The translations under genes and the position numbers were made by a program. Positions 52,676-62,071 of a DNA stretch of 64,000 nt are shown here, in pieces. Source of the DNA: Spirochaetota bacterium. GTDB taxonomy: Bacteria > Spirochaetota > Brachyspiria > Brachyspirales > JACRPF01. The notes beneath the pieces are model-generated. The model made no database searches, was not told where the DNA came from, and saw only the letters and a program-made list of their open reading frames with translations. Position 1 is the stretch's first letter. Each line of letters begins with the position of its first letter. The stretch covers positions 1 through 64,000 of the forward strand of contig JBBTBY010000021.1 in the NCBI GenBank assembly GCA_038043445.1, given 5' to 3'.

Positions 52676-52684
52676 ATTATAGCA
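52676..52684 (-). promoter_or_regulatory. Extended -10 promoter of the AraC gene (leaderless)
   Basis: Minus strand TGCTATAAT with only a weak -35. The ATG at 52668 begins 7 bases after the box, with no ribosome binding site. The same TGCTATAAT-N(7-8)-ATG arrangement is found at 43286-43305. Confidence 0.55.
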
Positions 52685-52880
52685 TGACGGCTGAAAATTC
52701 CCATATCGGTTGGGCCCAATGTTCTGCGCAGTCGATCATCGCTTTCGGAGTGCTCCTGCTAAGCTTGTGGTATGCGTGTATGTTCCTTATTGTCCATAAC
52801 ATTTCCACAACCGGCATATTTCTGACGCGATTTTATCAGTACTAATAGAGTGTAATGACTGCTTCTAATGGAGAAACACC

Positions 52881-54527
52881 ATGCGCATGCCGCTGTATCG
52901 TCCGAGTATTTTGTACAATGCGATCTACACCGCTCAGTCGGGAACAGTACCGCTTCTGGGGTACAACCATGATGTGGACGTGGTCCGGTTCAAAGGAAAA
53001 TTCTTTGCCGCGTGGAATGCGAATGAAACAGCCGCCGAAGGCGTGCCCGGCCAATTCAATTTTCTTTCGGTGAGCGATGATTTCAAACGCTGGTCGAACC
53101 CGGTGCGTTTGTTCATGGCGGAAGCCGGATGCGAGAACCCTGTCGAAACGGATAATCAATGGCAGCCGATCTTCATCAACTATCATGATGAAACGCTCTT
53201 CTGCGCCTGGTGCGATTATAATTCACGGCGGGTATTCGTCGCCGAATCGAAAGACGGCCGGCATTGGAAAAATATCGAAGTTGCGAATGCTCCGGCATCC
53301 ATTGAGGGCAGGACCACGGGTTTTCCCACCAATCATGGACTGCTTACGCGTAATGATGTGATGCTATTTCCGTGCAGCATGCCGCCGACCCCCGAATGCA
53401 ATCCGGGACGGACGATGTACGCCGCGATGCTGATCAGCGAGAACGGCGGGAAAAGCTGGTACTGGGGCGAGCCGGCAGAATCGACCACCTGGGAAGAAAT
53501 AGGTGAGAAGCCGGATCTCCCCGGCGGCAATGATGTGGCTATTTGGGAGCCGATGGTATTCGAGCATGACGACGGTACGCTCGGCATGCTGATACGGAAC
53601 TCAAGCTCGCAAAGCCTGCCGGAACGCCGGCCGTATGACAAGCCGCATCATATGCTGCTCTACTCGACAAGCCGCGATGTCGGAAAAACATGGACGAAGG
53701 CAAAGCCGGTAGAAGTCGATACCATCATATCGCGCAACTTCACGACCGCAGGATTCGCGACACGCTCGTCGCTTCTTATGGTGATGAACGATTGGTATCC
53801 ATGGCTGGGAAATGTCATGCCGTTCGACCGAATGTTCCTTTCGCTCTACTTTTCGCCTGTCTGCGATCCGGATCTGCTGCTGCCCGGACCGGTGGTGCAG
53901 CCCTCGAGCGGGAACGGGTTCTATCCCAATGGTTTCATTGAGAATAATACGCTTTACCTTGGGTACAGCTACTACGCCATATATGCTGCAATGGTATCGT
54001 CACTCCCCGATTTCAAGGAGCCGTTCCTCCTCCCCCGCGGCGGCAGAAGCGGTCTTGTCATCGACGGTAATAGTGCGCGCTTTGAGCAGCGTCAGGCAAC
54101 GCTCGGGCTTGTGCTTACCGAGGCGTTGACCTATGCAAGCGAATGCACGCTGGAATTCTCGTTTTACGTCGAATTATATCGCGGACAGTATCACCCCTTG
54201 CTGACGATAGGAGGCAAGACGCGCAATGGTACGGTGCTGCGGCTCACGTATGACAAAGCCGCGAAACAGAATATACTGGAAGCGGTGTGCGGCAGCGAAA
54301 CAGTACGTATCGGGCAGTATGATCTGAAAACATGGACGAATATAAAAGTGACCATTCGGGAAAATGATTTTTCGATAGCGGTCAATGGTGCAAAGACAAC
54401 GGTACCGATAAAACTTCTGCGCAAGATCGCTTTCGGCGGACTGTATGAAGCACCGGAATGGCCGATGGGTACGACGAATGTCTCGGATGTTCGCATCGAT
54501 CTCGATTCTATCAACGTGAGTCGGTAA
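52881..54527 (+). CDS. Sialidase-like (BNR) + LamG-type protein
   Basis: 548 residues, with GGAG upstream. Residues about 20-395 look like a six-bladed sialidase-type propeller with BNR/Asp-box-like strips (SENGGKSWYWGE, STSRDVGKTWTKA, AESKDGRHWKNI). A concanavalin/LamG-like domain follows (about 405-545; TLEFSFYVELYRGQYHPLLT). No signal peptide is visible. The catalytic Arg triad and Tyr/Glu of true GH33 sialidases cannot be confirmed by eye; many of these proteins have other glycosidase activity or none. It leads the second glycan cluster, divergent from an AraC gene. Confidence 0.68.
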   Translation: MRMPLYRPSILYNAIYTAQSGTVPLLGYNHDVDVVRFKGKFFAAWNANETAAEGVPGQFNFLSVSDDFKRWSNPVRLFMAEAGCENPVETDNQWQPIFINYHDETLFCAWCDYNSRRVFVAESKDGRHWKNIEVANAPASIEGRTTGFPTNHGLLTRNDVMLFPCSMPPTPECNPGRTMYAAMLISENGGKSWYWGEPAESTTWEEIGEKPDLPGGNDVAIWEPMVFEHDDGTLGMLIRNSSSQSLPERRPYDKPHHMLLYSTSRDVGKTWTKAKPVEVDTIISRNFTTAGFATRSSLLMVMNDWYPWLGNVMPFDRMFLSLYFSPVCDPDLLLPGPVVQPSSGNGFYPNGFIENNTLYLGYSYYAIYAAMVSSLPDFKEPFLLPRGGRSGLVIDGNSARFEQRQATLGLVLTEALTYASECTLEFSFYVELYRGQYHPLLTIGGKTRNGTVLRLTYDKAAKQNILEAVCGSETVRIGQYDLKTWTNIKVTIRENDFSIAVNGAKTTVPIKLLRKIAFGGLYEAPEWPMGTTNVSDVRIDLDSINVSR

Positions 54528-54583
54528 TGTCTGAAAAACCCCACTCTTGTCGCCATACTCCCATCAATTCCAGAACACGGCAA

Positions 54584-54612
54584 CTGACATTCCCTCTATC
54601 TTGTGGTATACT
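54584..54612 (+). promoter_or_regulatory. Sigma70 promoter of the LamG+GH-A gene
   Basis: CTGACA (54584-54589), 17-bp spacer, TATACT (54607-54612), then CGGGGAG before the ATG at 54640. Confidence 0.55.
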
Positions 54613-54639
54613 ACAGAGTGTAATAATCGGGGAGCAGTT

Positions 54640-57600
54640 ATGAAAGCATGCATGATCACCTGTTTCATTGTATTCACGATGTCGATCACGGCTCTATGCT
54701 ATCCGGCGGGGGAAAACATTACGGACGGAGCGCGTATCGAAGCGCTGACAAATAGCCTTGTCGGTTTATGGCGTTTTGAAGAGGGAAGCGGTACGGTAAG
54801 CCGTGACTATTCCGGTCAGTCCCCCGCGCTCATTCTTCACGGCGCCCAATGGGGAAAAGGAAAATACGGCAGCGGCCTTCGATTGAACGGAGCGGAAAAA
54901 CAATATGCCCTCACCCGATTCGATCATTCGGTCATAAAACCGGGCAAAGAGATCGTATCGTTCACTATTGCCGCGTGGATACTGCCGGAAAATGTGCCGG
55001 GGTCGCAGTTCATCCTGGGGCGCGAGGGATCGCATGCCGGGCTTTTCCTTTTTCGATCGGCGTCGAATGCCGCATTCCGTATGTACGCTGTCAAAGCGCT
55101 CGCTGCCGCACCGGAACTTGTATTTACCGTCGCGCCCTCGTTCTCCGATATGAGCGCGTGGCAGCATATTGCCGGGGTATACGATGATCGAAAGATTTCA
55201 TTGTATGTGAACGGCGCATTGGTGAAAAGTGCCGCCCTTACGGGGGGCATACGTAACTACTCCGACGATTTCTTCATCGGCGGCTGCGGCGCTGAATTCT
55301 TCACCGGTATTATCGATGAAGTGTACGTGTACGCACGGGCATTGAACGCATCCGAGATACAAATGATCATGAAGCAGGAGGGGGATCTCGTCGATAGACC
55401 GCAATCAGCAAAAGGAACGAAGTCTGCTCCGGCGGCACTTGAGCGGGAAAAGGCGGCGTCCGCGCGAACGATCGTCGCTAAGAATCAGTTTGCGTACATC
55501 AAAAGGACTCCGGCATTGAACGGGGCCCGTCAGTTCTTTTCCCCCGGAGAAGCAGTCGTCAATGTCCCGGATCGCGCAAGCAATGCCGACTCCTGGGTGC
55601 TTCTTTCGTATGCCGGAACGGAGATCTCGCGCGGGTCGGTCGACAAAGCGAACGCCCTTGCGCTTGGAACGCTGTCGGAAGGATTCTATCGGCTGCAGTA
55701 CAAAGCAGCGGACAACGTTCTCGGCTATAGCGGAATATTTGTGCGCGAAGAACCGCGTGTGCCGGCGTCGAATATCAGTTTGGACGTAGGCATGAGCAGG
55801 TTCTGGGGTCATGAGGTCGCCGGACTTGCTGCCGATATCGCGAGGAGAACAGGCGTCGGCGCGGCTCGCGGCAGATGGGCGTGGTCGCAGAGCGAGGATA
55901 CATACGGGAAACGCGAGTTCACCCTGCTCAATGAATTGTTCGAGATCTTCGAGAATAAGCAGATGCCGCTCAATATCTATACCACTGATTCTCCCGGCTT
56001 TGCGAACAATTCGGGAAAAGCATCGCTCATGCTCCCTTCGAAATTGCGATACCTCTATGAACATTATCGCTGGGCGGCGGCGAACTGGCCGCATGCGATA
56101 CGGATGTTCGAATGCTGGAATGAACCCGACATGGGATACGGCACCGGGGCGCACGCCGCATCCATGACAAAGGTCATGGCGCTCGCCTTGCGGTCGGTTC
56201 GACCCGATATCCTGGTGGTAACACCGTCACCGGCGACGTCATCGCTCGAGAACTACTTTGCGGAAATGCTCGCGAACGATCTTTACCCGTATGTGAGCGC
56301 CTATGCTTTCCATCATCATACGCCGCTCAAAAAACGCGGTGCAAAAGAATCCGGCGCCGGCGTGACCGCCGAGGATGTCGCCACCACCGAACCGTCGACA
56401 GAGCCCGCGGAACTCGACCGCGGCCATAGTCTGCGTGTGGAAGAGGACTCGCTCGACTATATGTACCGCCGCTACGCTTCGCACGCGAAACATTCCGGGG
56501 GGCTGCCGGCTGTGAATACTGAAGGGGCGATCAAGGTGGATGACAGAAAAGGATGGAAGGCGGAGTGCGAGCAGGCCGAAGGGCTTTTGGCGTATCTGGC
56601 GACCAGCCTTCATCTCGGAATATCGGAGCACCAATATTTTAACATCATGCTGGAGCCGGGCGCCGGGGCCGATTCGAGGGAAACTGCGATCAATCACTTC
56701 CTGACCGAATTCATGGATCAATCGCCGCGTGCGGGGCTTTTTGCACTCGCCGTTGCCGCGTCATTTTTGGGCAACGCCGTTCCTCGGGGAAGATTTTCAG
56801 TATCCGGCACTCCCTCGGCGCGTGTGCTTGTGTTTCAATCCGGATCGGCGAAGCATGCGGGAAGTGCGGTCGTGGTATTTTGGGATCTGTATCACGGCGG
56901 TGCCGCACTGCCGTACAAAAAAGCGATCGTCTTCGATCACATGGGGGGTGCGGTGACCACGCCGGATGCATCTGTCATCACGTGGCCGCCGAAATACGCC
57001 CTCGTTCCCGTTGCGGAGGCGAAAGCCTCGCCGCTCAGGAACGAAGCGGTTTTCCCTCTGCGCAAGGCGGCGGATCGGCAGATGCCGTCCGTTGTGCTTG
57101 ATATTTCGCTTCCCGATACCGCATTCACCACGCGGCCGGTATCCGGGATAAAAGTGAACGACCGTGAGATGACGCTGCCGCTTTCGGTGTATAATTTCAG
57201 CGATGCTGAAAAACGCATAGCGCTTTCAGGAAAGGCGGATGATATTTCCATCTCCATCGATAACCCGGATATCCGGCTCGGTGCGCAGCAGGACACGAAC
57301 ATCGTCCTTCGGATACGCGCGGAAGACACGTTCTTTACCAAAGCGCACGCGTTCTCGCCGAGCAGACAGATGATCACGGCAGTTTCGGGAGGCGAAACAT
57401 CCGTTTTGGCGTTCAATGTATTTGCCGATACCGCACACCTGCCGGTAGCGAATATCGTTCCCATCGAGGGTATAGCGGATGCAGGCCGTTGGTATCAGCA
57501 GAGTCATGAAAAAGGGGATCGTGGGACGGCTAAGTGTACGGCGGTGAAGAACGGCATGCAGTTCGATTTCGAATTCTCGAAACGCGGTGCACCGGGGTTT

Positions 57601-57930
57601 GTCATTCCCTACATCCGCTGCAAGCTTGCCGGCATGTCCGCCCCCATGCCGGATACTATCGATGCGCTCAGGGTTACGTTCGTTCTGAACCGGGGTTCAG
57701 CCCTGTTTCAGATCACGCTTATCGGCGAGGACGGAACGGTCTGGTATGCGCGGCCGGGAAAATTGAACCGTTCGGGAGATACGCTCACCACATCGATACC
57801 GACGAGCTATTTCGGAGGGGCGCGGCCGCTTGTCCCTTCGGAAGTGAAGGAAATGCATCTATGCCTGATAGAAGTGCCGCATGAACTCGCATTTTCCATA
57901 AGCGATGTTGCCTGGGTTACATTAAAATGA
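54640..57930 (+). CDS. Secreted LamG + clan GH-A glycosidase-like protein
   Basis: 1096 residues from ATG 54640, with GGGGAG upstream. Signal peptide, LamG_3 domain (about 35-235; LWRFEEGSGTVSRDY, DEVYVYARALNASEI), a sandwich (about 290-375), then a clan GH-A-type barrel (about 385-730). Probable acid/base Glu is in ECWNEPDMGY (about 493) and a candidate nucleophile in VNTEGAIK (about 627), a spacing normal for GH39/GH5-type enzymes. Two or more C-terminal sandwich domains follow. The family cannot be fixed by eye. The LamG start (LWRFEEGSGT) parallels that of the GH51-like gene at 18430-20622. Confidence 0.72.
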   Translation: MKACMITCFIVFTMSITALCYPAGENITDGARIEALTNSLVGLWRFEEGSGTVSRDYSGQSPALILHGAQWGKGKYGSGLRLNGAEKQYALTRFDHSVIKPGKEIVSFTIAAWILPENVPGSQFILGREGSHAGLFLFRSASNAAFRMYAVKALAAAPELVFTVAPSFSDMSAWQHIAGVYDDRKISLYVNGALVKSAALTGGIRNYSDDFFIGGCGAEFFTGIIDEVYVYARALNASEIQMIMKQEGDLVDRPQSAKGTKSAPAALEREKAASARTIVAKNQFAYIKRTPALNGARQFFSPGEAVVNVPDRASNADSWVLLSYAGTEISRGSVDKANALALGTLSEGFYRLQYKAADNVLGYSGIFVREEPRVPASNISLDVGMSRFWGHEVAGLAADIARRTGVGAARGRWAWSQSEDTYGKREFTLLNELFEIFENKQMPLNIYTTDSPGFANNSGKASLMLPSKLRYLYEHYRWAAANWPHAIRMFECWNEPDMGYGTGAHAASMTKVMALALRSVRPDILVVTPSPATSSLENYFAEMLANDLYPYVSAYAFHHHTPLKKRGAKESGAGVTAEDVATTEPSTEPAELDRGHSLRVEEDSLDYMYRRYASHAKHSGGLPAVNTEGAIKVDDRKGWKAECEQAEGLLAYLATSLHLGISEHQYFNIMLEPGAGADSRETAINHFLTEFMDQSPRAGLFALAVAASFLGNAVPRGRFSVSGTPSARVLVFQSGSAKHAGSAVVVFWDLYHGGAALPYKKAIVFDHMGGAVTTPDASVITWPPKYALVPVAEAKASPLRNEAVFPLRKAADRQMPSVVLDISLPDTAFTTRPVSGIKVNDREMTLPLSVYNFSDAEKRIALSGKADDISISIDNPDIRLGAQQDTNIVLRIRAEDTFFTKAHAFSPSRQMITAVSGGETSVLAFNVFADTAHLPVANIVPIEGIADAGRWYQQSHEKGDRGTAKCTAVKNGMQFDFEFSKRGAPGFVIPYIRCKLAGMSAPMPDTIDALRVTFVLNRGSALFQITLIGEDGTVWYARPGKLNRSGDTLTTSIPTSYFGGARPLVPSEVKEMHLCLIEVPHELAFSISDVAWVTLK

Positions 57931-57987
57931 ATGCGGAACATGATGCAGAGGGGCCGAGGCGCAACATGCATGACCGGGAGGAATGAT

Positions 57988-60498
57988 ATGAGCCTGTCTG
58001 CAAAGATAGTCATCGTCTGCATTCTGCTTCGTACAGCGTTCGATCTGAATGCCGTGTCGATGCCCCTGGATATTTCCCCGTCGTTCAATGCCCGTGTGGT
58101 AAGTACTGAGGGCGATGCTGGCGGTGAGGGGTTTCGCCGGGGGGTGAATGAAAAATATCTGGCCGGGGGCTTGCCGGCGGACAGGATAGTGACGCTCCCC
58201 GACGGGATGCGATGGCAGCTCGGCAGCTATAGCGCGGACAATGGCGTAAAAATCGGACTGAAGGCGAAGGTCCGCATCGAATTACACGATGTGAAAGGTG
58301 TCCGTGGGCTGTCTTTTCTCACCTGCGGTGTCGGGCTGAATCCCATGCCGGACAAGAGCCCGAATGGCTCCGGGAGCGTGACCGTGCTCTATTCCGACGG
58401 AGCAACGCTTTCGCGGGAATGGGTCATCGGCACCTATGCGGCAGCACCTCCGTCACCGGCTGTCACCGCGGCAGTGGCTGACCTTTATTCCTTCGGAACG
58501 AAGCAGTTGTTCACCGGGCGCTCTATCTACGCGCAAACGATAACCGGGGTCGATCCGAAGAGGACGGTCACCGCTGTCGAGTTCTCGACCATGGGCATTC
58601 GGGACGGCGTCAGGGATGATGCTGAGTTCGCAGTACTCGCGATAAGCGGTCTTGACGATGAGCGTTCCACGGTGAACAATGCCGACACGGCTGTGAACAG
58701 TGCCTTGCCTGCCGAGTTCGCGAAATGGACGGATGCCGACCGCGAGTCGCAGAAGAAAGCGGCGGTGAAACTGCAGGCGGATATCAACACCGCGATAAAG
58801 ACAGGCAAGTCCGGCATTGCGATACCGCCGGGGCATTATCGATTCGATCCTGACGGGCCGATATCGTGGCTGTACCTCCGCGGCGTTTCAAATTTCACGA
58901 TATCGGGGAACGGGGTTACGTTCTGGGGAGATGGGGTAAAGAAGCAAAAATCGATGCTGCTCCTGCATGAATGCGTCAACGTTACCGTGCGGGGCGTATC
59001 ATTCGATTACGACCCCTATTCGTCAACACAGGGTAAGATTCTGGCCATCGATCTTGACAAGGGTACGGCCGACATCGCTATCGATCCTGGTTTCCCTTTG
59101 CCCGACGAGACATGGCAGAAATACAAGGGTTCCACGAAAACGGTGTTCTTCGATACGGACGGCGAGTTCATACCGAACCGAATGGATTGGACCATCATCG
59201 ATGCGCCGCTCGGCGGAAGGAATTATCGCGTCAAATTCCAGCACAACTTTCTTGCAACCCATCCGGCCGGGGTGAAGGCAGGCGACAAGCTTGCCCTCCC
59301 CAAGCGCCAGTATACTACGGTCATCCACGTGCGCGATTGCGAACGCTGTACGCTGGAAGACGTAACGCTTTACGGTGCAAGCGACCTGAGCATTTATGAG
59401 ACCGGCGGTGCGGGTGCGCACACCTATCGGCGATGCAAAGTGATACGCCGCCCGGGTACAGGCCGCCTTGTCGCCGGGAATGCCGATGTGTTCCGTTCCA
59501 TAAAGGTGGCGCGCGGCGCGCTCGTGGAGCAATGCGAATTCTCGTTCGCCTGCGACGATCTTTTCAATCTGCAGAATTACTGGTGGGCCGTACATGAACA
59601 GACAGCCCCCGATGAGGCGGTTATCGGCGTCATTGATAATGTCGGGATCGAGGATATCGCCGGCGACACCGTGGAGTTCTATGCGCTTAAGGACTATACG
59701 CCGCGCGGGAGCGTGAAAGTGATTTCCGCGGAACGCATGACCGACGCATCCGTCATTGCCGCGGTGAAAGACCTCGCGAAGGGTCCGCTGCCGGTGTCTA
59801 TGTCGTCGGTATATATGCCCTTTGCGCCGATGAAGGTGAAATTTGAGAAGCCCATCGCGTTGGAGCGGCTCGACCTCATGCTCACCACTCGGTCCATACC
59901 TCGCGGCGCTGTCATCCGTGATAATTATCTGCATCATTGTTACACACGCGCCATTCTCATGAAAACGTTCGACGGCAGGATAGAGAACAACCGTATAGAG
60001 AAGATCGGTGCTGCGGCGATACAGATGGTCGCCGATTCGCATTTCTGGGAGGGGCCGTCGGCGCGCAACATTCTCATCAGCAATAATACCATCACCGACT
60101 GCGGCTGGGGGTATATTGCAAGGCTCTGGCCGAACAATGAGCCGGCTGCGATCGTATCGATGCTGGCGGGCAAGCATTCACGGCCGGCTGCGAACACGCT
60201 CATCAATCGCGATATCGTTATCGTGAACAATAAGATCATACGGCCGTTCGCCGGGGGCATTATCATGCACAATACCGACGGCGGAAAAATTATCGGCAAT
60301 GTGATCGATACGCCGTTCAGCCGTCCGTATCCACCGGGCGTTGAACCGCAGTTGCTGTCGAATGCGTATGCGATATTCATCGAGGATGCGAAGAATATCG
60401 ATGTGCAGGGTAATTCGGTGTTGACGCCGGGGGCCGCATATCGGGGTGATGTCTTCTATGGAGAGAGAACGCCGGGATGCGGCGGTCAGGGGAAATGA
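57988..60498 (+). CDS. Secreted right-handed beta-helix protein, copy 1
   Basis: 836 residues from ATG 57988, chosen for GGGAGG six bases upstream; an open frame from 57931 lacks this. Signal peptide (AKIVIVCILLRTAFDLNA), an N-terminal sandwich with SWEFS-like strands, then a long parallel beta-helix: KSGIAIPPGHYRFDPDG, NFTISGNGVTFWGDG, VRGVSFDYDPY, VIRRPGTGRLVAGNADVFRS, CEFSFACDDLFNL, RIENNRIEKIG, NILISNNTITDCGWGY. The DD in CDDLFN and the helix are reminiscent of GH110 galactosidases, but PL6-like lyases and other helix enzymes are possible. Clearly homologous to the gene at 62072. It is co-directional with the LamG+GH-A gene 57 bp upstream. Confidence 0.76.
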   Translation: MSLSAKIVIVCILLRTAFDLNAVSMPLDISPSFNARVVSTEGDAGGEGFRRGVNEKYLAGGLPADRIVTLPDGMRWQLGSYSADNGVKIGLKAKVRIELHDVKGVRGLSFLTCGVGLNPMPDKSPNGSGSVTVLYSDGATLSREWVIGTYAAAPPSPAVTAAVADLYSFGTKQLFTGRSIYAQTITGVDPKRTVTAVEFSTMGIRDGVRDDAEFAVLAISGLDDERSTVNNADTAVNSALPAEFAKWTDADRESQKKAAVKLQADINTAIKTGKSGIAIPPGHYRFDPDGPISWLYLRGVSNFTISGNGVTFWGDGVKKQKSMLLLHECVNVTVRGVSFDYDPYSSTQGKILAIDLDKGTADIAIDPGFPLPDETWQKYKGSTKTVFFDTDGEFIPNRMDWTIIDAPLGGRNYRVKFQHNFLATHPAGVKAGDKLALPKRQYTTVIHVRDCERCTLEDVTLYGASDLSIYETGGAGAHTYRRCKVIRRPGTGRLVAGNADVFRSIKVARGALVEQCEFSFACDDLFNLQNYWWAVHEQTAPDEAVIGVIDNVGIEDIAGDTVEFYALKDYTPRGSVKVISAERMTDASVIAAVKDLAKGPLPVSMSSVYMPFAPMKVKFEKPIALERLDLMLTTRSIPRGAVIRDNYLHHCYTRAILMKTFDGRIENNRIEKIGAAAIQMVADSHFWEGPSARNILISNNTITDCGWGYIARLWPNNEPAAIVSMLAGKHSRPAANTLINRDIVIVNNKIIRPFAGGIIMHNTDGGKIIGNVIDTPFSRPYPPGVEPQLLSNAYAIFIEDAKNIDVQGNSVLTPGAAYRGDVFYGERTPGCGGQGK

Positions 60499-60644
60499 TG
60501 GAATTATCATCGTATTGGAACATGGGCGCGTGGTTCGGCCCGTACAATGAGAGCAGGATGTTAAGCGGGAATCATGTAAATGCGGAGTTCGGCGCTGTCA
60601 TCGCTGAGGAACTTGAAGGCCAGTTGCGGCTTCTGCCGGAATAA
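60495..60644 (+). pseudogene. Short PLD-like 3' gene fragment
   Basis: A 49-codon frame starting inside the previous stop (ATGATG). NAEFGAVIAEELEGQLRLL resembles the C-terminal end of phospholipase D/cardiolipin-synthase proteins (NtEvG.vi.d..la..L), while the HKD motif and the rest are missing. It may be the remnant of a decayed gene or chance. No promoter or ribosome binding site supports expression. Confidence 0.3.
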
Positions 60645-60809
60645 CGGGAAACGGATTTATCGCCATCAGCGGTAATGTCCGATTTTTCCCATCGGGGGCA
60701 GATTTCCCCCATCTTTTCTGCGGACCGGCTATTGTCGATCGACGGATCGTATAGTATTGTTCTTGCATGATGCGAAACGTATGTACGAACGATGGGAGGA
60801 GCTACACCG

Positions 60810-61979
60810 ATGATACTCAATGCAGTTCGCAAACGTAAGCCGGGCGAAGAGACCACCTGCTTCGGGAGTCCGTCGATAGAGACAGCCCCCGACGGTGCAT
60901 TGCTCGCGGCACATGATTTTTATTTTACGTCGGACGTGAAATCGCCGCCCGATGCGGAAACACCGGAGCCCGGGACGATGATATACCGCTCGGAGGACGG
61001 AGGGGTGTCGTGGCGGCAGGCTGCTCATGTCGGCGCCTACTGGGCTGCGTTCTTTGTTATCGAACGCGCCGTGTATCTCATCGGATGCGACCGGCCGTTC
61101 GGTGATATTGTCATTTTTCGGAGTACGGATAGCGGACGCACCTGGAGCAAAGCCGTCGACGAACATTCGGGGATACTGTTCCGCGGCGGAGAGGGGAAGA
61201 CGGCGGCGAACTTTCATATGTCGCCCGGAACGGTTCTGGTGCACGGCTCGCGCGTTTACAAATCGATCGACGACGTCGCCGATCCCGACAGGCGGCGCGG
61301 TTGGCGGACCATGGTCATATCCGCCGACATGAGGAGCGATCTGCTTGATGCAAGGAGTTGGATCATGAGCTCGGCTGTTTTGTTCGATCCTGACGCGAAG
61401 ACATTCCCGAAATACTGGTTCCCCGCAACACATAAGGATATACCGTCCTGCAATGAGTGGCTTGAAGGGAATATGGCTGCGGCGCCGGATGGCACGATCT
61501 GTGCGCTCCTGTGCATGCGCGTATGCCCCAATCCCGATCATGCGCCGCTCTTCACGCTTTCTGCCGACTCGCGGACGCTCTTTTTCGATCCTGAACATGG
61601 GTATATCCGCCTGCCCGGCGGTCATCATAAATTCTGCATTCGTCGCGATGGCGTGAGCGGGCTCTATCTCGCCATGGGCAACAATAACACGATGCCCGAG
61701 GCGTACAGTCAGCGTAATACGCTCACGCTTTCGGTATCCCCCGATCTTAAGAATTGGATGATCGTAAAAACCCTTATCATCGACGACAGCCCGATAAGCC
61801 GTGAGCGCTCGCTCCATGAGGTCGGTTTCCAGTATCCGGATTTTCGCATCGCCGGCGACGACCTTGTCTCTCTTGTGCGTACAGCATATGACGGATCGGC
61901 GTATTTTCACGATGCCAATCAGATCACATTCCATAGACTCGCTGATTTCCGCAGGCATCTGCATATACCCGGGAGCTGA
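60810..61979 (+). CDS. Sialidase-like (BNR) exo-glycosidase-type protein
   Basis: 389 residues from ATG 60810, with GGAGGAG 8 bases upstream; the in-frame ATG at 60792 overlaps that site. Propeller strips include IYRSEDGGVSWRQA and FRSTDSGRTWSKA, matching the Asp-box SxDxGxTW, and SPSIETAPDGALLAAHDF. No signal peptide, so it may act in the cytoplasm. The fold is that of GH33-like sialidases, but sequence alone does not prove sialic acid hydrolysis. It is followed at 90 bp by the second beta-helix gene, mirroring the sialidase-like then helix arrangement upstream. Confidence 0.72.
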   Translation: MILNAVRKRKPGEETTCFGSPSIETAPDGALLAAHDFYFTSDVKSPPDAETPEPGTMIYRSEDGGVSWRQAAHVGAYWAAFFVIERAVYLIGCDRPFGDIVIFRSTDSGRTWSKAVDEHSGILFRGGEGKTAANFHMSPGTVLVHGSRVYKSIDDVADPDRRRGWRTMVISADMRSDLLDARSWIMSSAVLFDPDAKTFPKYWFPATHKDIPSCNEWLEGNMAAAPDGTICALLCMRVCPNPDHAPLFTLSADSRTLFFDPEHGYIRLPGGHHKFCIRRDGVSGLYLAMGNNNTMPEAYSQRNTLTLSVSPDLKNWMIVKTLIIDDSPISRERSLHEVGFQYPDFRIAGDDLVSLVRTAYDGSAYFHDANQITFHRLADFRRHLHIPGS

Positions 61980-62071
61980 AGTGCCGTTTTATACAAAACA
62001 TTTCCCGATCTGTCATTCCCATTTTCCCTGTTCTGCACTACACTGATCATGATCGATCAAGGAGCGTTCTC

